DNA of 64,000 nucleotides. It comes from Flaccisagitta enflata (Eukaryota; Chaetognatha; Sagittoidea; Aphragmophora). Made by a program: the position numbers and the translations under genes. The DNA lies in contig OZ231127.1 in the NCBI GenBank assembly GCA_965153355.1, positions 44,020,001 to 44,084,000 of the forward strand, read 5' to 3'. Under the pieces are notes generated by a model. It saw only the letters and a program-made list of their open reading frames with translations. It made no database searches and was not told the DNA's origin. Positions 59,401-64,000 of this stretch are shown here, piece by piece. Position 1 is the first letter of the stretch. Every line of letters begins with the position of its first letter.

Positions 59401-60719
59401 TAGTACACAGGAAACAGATACAGCGAAATTTGAAATACATGCTAGGTTATACTCCTATGCTGAAAGATGAGCCGTAGATGCTTTGTCATCTGTTTATAAA
59501 ATGCGTTAGATCACGGATACTGACGAAGATGTCATCTCGTGTCAACTCTGTCTGTTAATCTACGTCTCATAACTTGTTGCATTACGCAAGTCAGTTTTCT
59601 TGAAGAAGGAGATATGAAGCATATATTCAATCTTTTAAGCCAAGTTGGCTTCGCCTCAATATTTTTCTGTCCAAAAACACGGAACAGATACTTACATCAA
59701 GAAAAAGAAAAAATTGGTACCCGCGAAGATACACAGTAAACCCCGGCAAGACTTCTGATTATGAGTGCATGCATAATTGCATAGTCTATCATGAAAAAAA
59801 AAAAAAGATTAGTGTATTTAAAAAAAAACTACTGAAAAAAAACACCTTTAATAATAATTTGTGGAAATATGTTTAAAATATCCATAGTTAAAAGAATGCT
59901 CAGGATAATATTTCTTCGTGATAAACAATGTAATGAATAATAATCCGCCAGTTTTGAGGCTGGGCAAAAGAGAAACTAACAGTGGTATCACTTGCACAGT
60001 TACAATATTGGTGTTTGTCAATGTCAAGGATCTCATTAGCTCGGGAAATGTACAAATACTTGCTTGAGTGGTTGGTGGAACATTTCTTTTGAATAGAAAT
60101 TGAGAAGCGTAAAACTTAAGTTAAGAAGGCGAATTCACCAAAACCTTAGGTGAACATTTTTTTTTGTCTAATCCTCCACCATAGCGAAGCTTTATTTCGA
60201 GCGTATTTGGGCTGTAATGTATAAAACCCAACCTGCCCCTTGCCCAAACGCTAACCTTATCCCGAACCCTCACCCCAAAACCAACCCCAACCTTATCCCT
60301 ATGGCATTTTTCTTTCTATGAGACTTTCTCGCTGATTGAGTGCCTCATCATTTCAAATCTGGACGAGATCTACTGTATAGCCTCATCAAATGATATTTTC
60401 TCGCTTCGAAATCTGATATTCGATTTGGCCGCGTTTGCAGACGTTTTTGTTTTCTCAAGTTTATTGGATTGTGAGATTGTGATGATGATTGGAAGAGGAA
60501 AAAGTCTCAAGTCTCAATTCAAAGTTGAAAGAGCAAAAAGACAAAAGAAGAAAAACGAAAAAGGGAAACTCGTGATCTGTCGTTCACAAAAAGAAAACAT
60601 GTATTTTTTTTTAATTTTCCATTATTTTTTTCTCGTCGAGCCCAGACGTGGCAACAAAGGATCAATTCGCGTTATCATTATTTTTCCCAAATTTTCCCAA
60701 ACGTACAAATAACTATGGA
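59400..60719. other. Unassigned DNA
   Basis: 60-95 codon frames at 59539, 59848 (minus) and 60425 have no recognisable features. 60228-60303 is a run of degenerate AACCCYAACC-type motifs resembling telomeric repeat in composition only. Confidence 0.4.
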
Positions 60720-60721
60720 TA

Positions 60722-61321
60722 CCGGGTGATCAGCCGGAATTGAGTAAATGTATGATGCCATTACACTAAAACTACATGAGCAAACTAGTTGGGGATAGTC
60801 TTGAATTGAAGAGAATTGGTGAACGTTTGCTTATCTAAAAAGAAATAGCCCCATAATGTTAAAGAAACTGCCCTCTAAGTTATATTCTAATTCATGTCGA
60901 TTTAGAAAAGTTGTGCATTTTGCGCAGAATCCTAGTCTAATGTCAAGTTAATTCATTTTGACTAGAGACATTTTAGGTAAGAAATTGCGATCCTTATGAT
61001 TCTCTTTTCAAAATAGGATTAAAAACATATCAATTTGGCACCAAAAAATGGAATTTAGCTTTACCCAATTATCAGATAAACATTGAGAAAATGGGAAAAA
61101 GTCAATCGTCTAAGTTATTCCAATTTTGGCATCAATACCCGATCATGGAAAAAAGTATCTACAGCCGTAACTTGCAAGCCTTTTGGGCTACAATACCTAT
61201 CTTGGGCTTAAAGTAAACGTTCATTAATTTTCTTTATTATGAATCATTGCCCACCTTTCAACTATCAGTCGTTCAGTCTCAGCGTCCAAAAAGATTTACT
61301 CAATTCCGGCTGATCACCCGG
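60722..61321. mobile_element. TA-flanked MITE with 27-bp inverted repeats
   Basis: A 600-bp element with ends CCGGGTGATCAGCCGGAATT... and complement, TA at 60720-60721 and 61322-61323. Non-coding, AT-rich; Tc1/mariner-like by its TA duplication. Confidence 0.88.
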
Positions 61322-61380
61322 TAGGTCAAAACCAAACCAATTTTCTGAGCAATTAGTTTTTCGTTTTATTTCAGTTGAAG

Positions 61381-62380
61381 CACATTGTATAAAATTGAGT
61401 CACTTTTGCTCCCCCCCCCTTTGATTTTCTTGCCTGCAATATGTCGCGACGCGTTTAAATCTATGATTTTCTTCCCCATTAAGCAATAAAACAGTGAAGT
61501 TAGGGTTTAAATAAGGTTAAATTGTGTTTTACTAGTCAGTTTTTATGATTTAGCACAGTTATATTGTCCCCAAATTTTCTTTTTTTCTCTTTATTCCCCC
61601 TTTGAGTTTGATTTCCTTCCCCATCTCCAAACCCTTTGATTTTTCTTTCTTTTTGGGCAGCGGCCCCAAAGGGCCGATGTCATGTAGGACACAGGGGTGA
61701 ATTTCCTTACATCCGTCCGTACGTCCGTCCGTCCGTCCCCCCCCTCGGAAGCTTCTCAAGCCTCTCAGGCTTCATATCCGGCCTCTCAGGCCTCAAATCT
61801 GGCGTCTCAGGCCTCAAATCCAGCCTCTCAGGTCTCAAATCCAGCCTATCAGGCCTTAAATCCAGCCCCTCAGGCCTCAAATCCAGCCTCTCAGGCCTCA
61901 AATCCAGCCTGTCAGGCCTCAAATCCAGCCTCTCAGGCCTTAAATCCAGCCTCTCAGGCCTCAAATCCAGCCTCTCAGGCCTCAAATCCGGCCTCTCAGG
62001 CCTCAAATCCAGCCTCTCGGGCCTCATATTCAGCTTCTTGGGCCTCAAATCCAACCTTTTGGGCCTCATTCCAGCCTCTTGGGCCTAAATCCAGCCTCTC
62101 AGACCTCAAGTTCCCATCAAATAACAAAAATTGAAAAAAAATGCAAAATTCCCAATGAATATCACGGAAAATTACCCCAAATGTGCCCTCTCAGGACGTA
62201 AGGAAATTCACCCTTGTGTCCTACAGGACATCGGCCCTTTGAGGCCGCTGCCCTGCTCTCACTCCAATTCAGCTAATCACTCCAAGCAGGGTATCGGGTA
62301 CCGCTGACCATGTGCGATCCTTGGATGACTTGTTTTTTTTTTTTTTGGGGGGGGGGGGGTAAACTCGATCATACACACTG
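61381..62380 (+). mobile_element. hAT-type MITE interrupted by a family 2 element
   Basis: The left end CACATTGTATAAAATTGAGT is a decayed form of the 39517 MITE end, followed by the TTTGATTTTCTTGCC and AGCAATAAAACAGTGAAGTT body. The body runs to ACCCTTTGATTTTT at about 61645, where the family 2 element starts. After 62329 a T-run and G-run lead to CTCGATCATACACACTG, which resembles the MITE right end. No matching 8-bp flanks were found. Confidence 0.55.
61655..62329 (-). mobile_element. Fold-back element of family 2
   Basis: Inverted arms 61655-61711 and 62197-62253 (GGGCAGCGGCCCCAAAGGGC...) differ at only a few positions. About 17 copies of a 21-bp GGCCTCAAATCCAGCCTCTCA unit (61745-62105) lie between. 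An extension 62254-62329 ends in the hairpin ATCC-TT-GGAT. The opposite end has a TTTTTCTTTCTTTTT flank, the complement of an A/G-rich tail. Confidence 0.87.
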
Positions 62381-62407
62381 TCCAGCGTTCTTATGGACTG
62401 TTCAATC

Positions 62408-62660
62408 GTTTTTAGTCGCGGACATGCGACTCTAAACCTTGCTGTGTCGGTCGATGGGTCCGACGGTCTGTCGGTCCGCAAGTCGATCGGTCTGTCTGTA
62501 ATTATCGTTGTTTTTGTCTTTTTGTAATTGTCGTTGTTTTTGTCGTTTTTCATTGTCTTATAGGTCAATGTAAGGTACGTATGAAGGTAAGTATGAAATA
62601 GTGTTGAACTGTAGTTCAGTGGTACTGTAGCGCTGCCCCTGCCCAACTATCCTCGACTTT
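62408..62660 (-). mobile_element. Family 1 element, class II, distal end decayed
   Basis: TTTTTAGTCGCGGACATGCGACTC begins it (split: hairpin AGTCGCG-GACA-TGCGACT), then TAAACCTTGCTGTGTCGGTCG. GTCGATCGGTCTGTCTG and TTGTCGTTTTT repeats follow, ending at GCCCCTGCCCAACTATCC and CTCGACTTTT. Confidence 0.78.
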
Positions 62661-62824
62661 TGCCCTATTTTTGGGACGCTCTTCCGTCCAGCTGCCACCT
62701 TACTGCATGTGGCAAATGTCCTGATGTTGAGGGACCTTTCGCCTTTGTTTCAGGTTGGGCCAAATCAGCAACTGATTAAATAAGGAGACCATGTAAACGT
62801 CAAAGTTCTACCAGAACGTTTAAC

Positions 62825-63050
62825 CCAGGGTGACAATATCGTCGCAGACGAATGGGCAGTAGGCAGGGGCACACGACCCTCCTCCACACAGACACTCATG
62901 TACAGAAACAATCTCAACTGCAGCATCTTAAATGCGCTTTCTCCCACGTTTCGACTCCAGCATCACAGACGGACGGAGGGGCGGGCGGACGGATGGACGG
63001 ACTGAGGGTAGGACCAAGCCCTTTATAGAATCGCGAGTCCATGACTAAAC
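62825..63050 (+). mobile_element. Family 1 element, class I, decayed hairpin
   Basis: AGGGTGACAATATCGTCGCA, GACGAATGGGCAG, a CTCCTCCACACAG middle, GACGGACGGAGGGGCGG, GACCAAGCCCTTTATAGA. The hairpin has drifted to ATCGCGAGTCCATGACT, then AAAC. Confidence 0.75.
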
Positions 63051-63208
63051 AAAAGAATGGAAGCAAATAGTCTAAGTGGAAACACTTCCAAGGGTCATAG
63101 TAGGGTTCTCGTAGACAAACTGATAATGATGGTGATTCTCTTTTGTTTTGTAAGTCCGTTCTAGCATATCAACATGAACGAGACCTATTTTCAAAATAGA
63201 AAGGAAAA

Positions 63209-63410
63209 GACGCGGGGTCACAATATCGTTGCGGACGGGTGGGCAGAAGCCTCCAATCCCCCTCCCACACCCCAACCCCCAGCCCAGCAGACAAACATGT
63301 AATAAGGACACTTTTCAACTCATGTTCACGGACTGGAGGACCAACGGACCAAAGGAGCGACCGACGGACGGACAAAGCCTCTTAAAGAGTTGCGTGTCCG
63401 CAACTAAAAA
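63209..63410 (+). mobile_element. Family 1 element, class I
   Basis: GACGCGGGGTCACAATATCG (5' stem GAC/GTC), S1 = GTTGCGGACG, GGTGGGCAG, CCCCCTCCCACACCCC, a GACCAACGGACC array, ACAAAGCCTCTTAAAGAG. It ends with hairpin AGTTGCG-TGTC-CGCAACT, then AAAAAG. Confidence 0.9.
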
Positions 63411-63784
63411 GGCCATTGACATTTTTTCTCCCGCGAGACAGTAATAAATCCAATAACGATAAAGAATTCCCGAAGAAAATGAAAATGAATTAAGGGGCAC
63501 CCAGACAGACGATCGGGCCTTTGGATAAGTTGTATATGGAAGAAATCTTTGACTTACTGAAAGTGAAAATATAAAGACTAAAGCGAAATGATTGTGATGT
63601 AACCCAAGTCGGATATTTTCCATTACTAGACAAAATATTTTTTTCGTTGGCCGCGGTTTCCGAGCGATGTCTATAAGCCAAGTTCAAGTTCGCCTGAAGA
63701 AGGCTGTCATGTCATAGCTCCTTGATCTGAAAAGCTCAACAGATAAACAACGTGACCGTATGAGCACTGAAATATTCTTTTTTT
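63411..63784. other. Unassigned DNA
   Basis: No gene or repeat recognised between two family 1 copies. Confidence 0.4.
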
Positions 63785-64000
63785 TTATAGTCGCGTGCTA
63801 CGCGACTCTACACCCCGCTTTGTCGGTCCGTCCGTCCGTCCGTCCGTCCGTCCGTCCGTCCGTCCGTCCGTCCGTCCGTCCGTCCGTCCGTCCGTCCGTC
63901 CGTCCGTCCGTCCGTCCGTCCGTCACACTTTACTTTTTTGGCGTCTATTGGTTTTTTGGCCTTGCTGCTCCTGCCCGAATGCTCCACTGACGTCAATTAT
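63785..64000 (-). mobile_element. Family 1 element, class III, cut by the window edge
   Basis: TATAGTCGCGTGCTACGCGA-CTC (stem AGTCGCGT-GCT-ACGCGACT), TACACCCCGCTTTGTCGG, a pure (GTCC)n array of 100 bp (63825-63924) and CACACTTTACTTTTTTGGCG. Then GGCCTTGCTGCTCCTGCCCG, the complement of the GGGCAGGAGCGGTGAGGCC motif of 55770. The distal end lies beyond the window. Confidence 0.85.

Noticed and set aside
59372-59460. Promoter of a gene starting near 59440
   Set aside because: The TATA-like box is present, but the downstream frame closes after about a dozen codons and no splice site is evident.
60228-60303. Internal telomeric repeat
   Set aside because: Only a degenerate AACCC-rich composition; no regular TTAGGG or similar unit.
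61636-62134. Repeated SGLKSSL and ASNPASQ frames
   Set aside because: Same 21-bp array artefact; three frames are open at once and the units vary at the DNA level, not the protein level.

Overview
The window looks like nuclear DNA of a eukaryote, most likely an invertebrate animal; the species cannot be told from the sequence. It has no dense array of open frames, no operons, no ribosome binding sites, no rRNA and no tRNA that I can see. It is packed with long microsatellites: (GA)n, (CA)n, (GAAA)n, (GTT)n, (GAT)n, (GGGA)n and (GTCC)n. It is also packed with short non-autonomous transposons. Nearly all long open frames are read-through of these repeats and are not genes. Four minus-strand segments have the codon texture of exons, some with a plausible splice acceptor; I list them at low confidence.

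The main content is two families of structured repeats. Family 1 has about 29 copies, mostly 120-220 bp, with a few expanded to 340-1,556 bp. On its A-tailed strand it runs: a 5' hairpin, a short motif S1, a variable middle with a (GACG/GACC)n array, a 3' hairpin whose arms repeat S1 and its complement, then AAAAA. This matches the known layout of Helentron-derived rolling-circle elements (DINE-1-like 'HINEs'), with subterminal inverted repeats, a (GTCY)n microsatellite and a terminal stem-loop. Stem sequences differ between subclasses, but the paired arms and the distant S1 copy change together. Family 2 is a fold-back family with 50-80 bp terminal inverted repeats beginning GGGCAGCGGCCCC, usually a 21-bp tandem array inside, and an A/purine-rich tail that commonly runs into a microsatellite.

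Layout: 1-6,350, microsatellites, a duplicated 214-bp unit and unassigned DNA. 6,700-9,010, family 1 copies, a 377-bp (TTTC)n tract and a family 2 element. 9,000-17,400, microsatellites, a 140-148 bp tandem repeat, a small hAT-type MITE with a perfect 8-bp target duplication, and family 1 copies. 17,800-22,750, a TA-flanked MITE, a G-rich fold-back, and a possible Asp-rich minus-strand gene. 22,821-27,423, one hAT-type MITE split by two insertions, the larger a nested pile of family 1 and 2 elements. 27,600-34,140, inverted-repeat MITEs and a 3.1-kb fold-back element. 34,700-45,140, two near-identical 4.3-kb hAT-type elements (TAGGGCG ends, perfect 8-bp target duplications), each inserted inside a different family 1 copy. 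45,200-51,230, further family 1 copies, split MITEs and a 1.56-kb giant family 1 element. 51,240-64,000, microsatellites, four more MITEs, possible exons and a final cluster of both families.

No transposase, Rep/helicase or reverse transcriptase is encoded here, so every mobile element present would need enzymes supplied from elsewhere in the genome.
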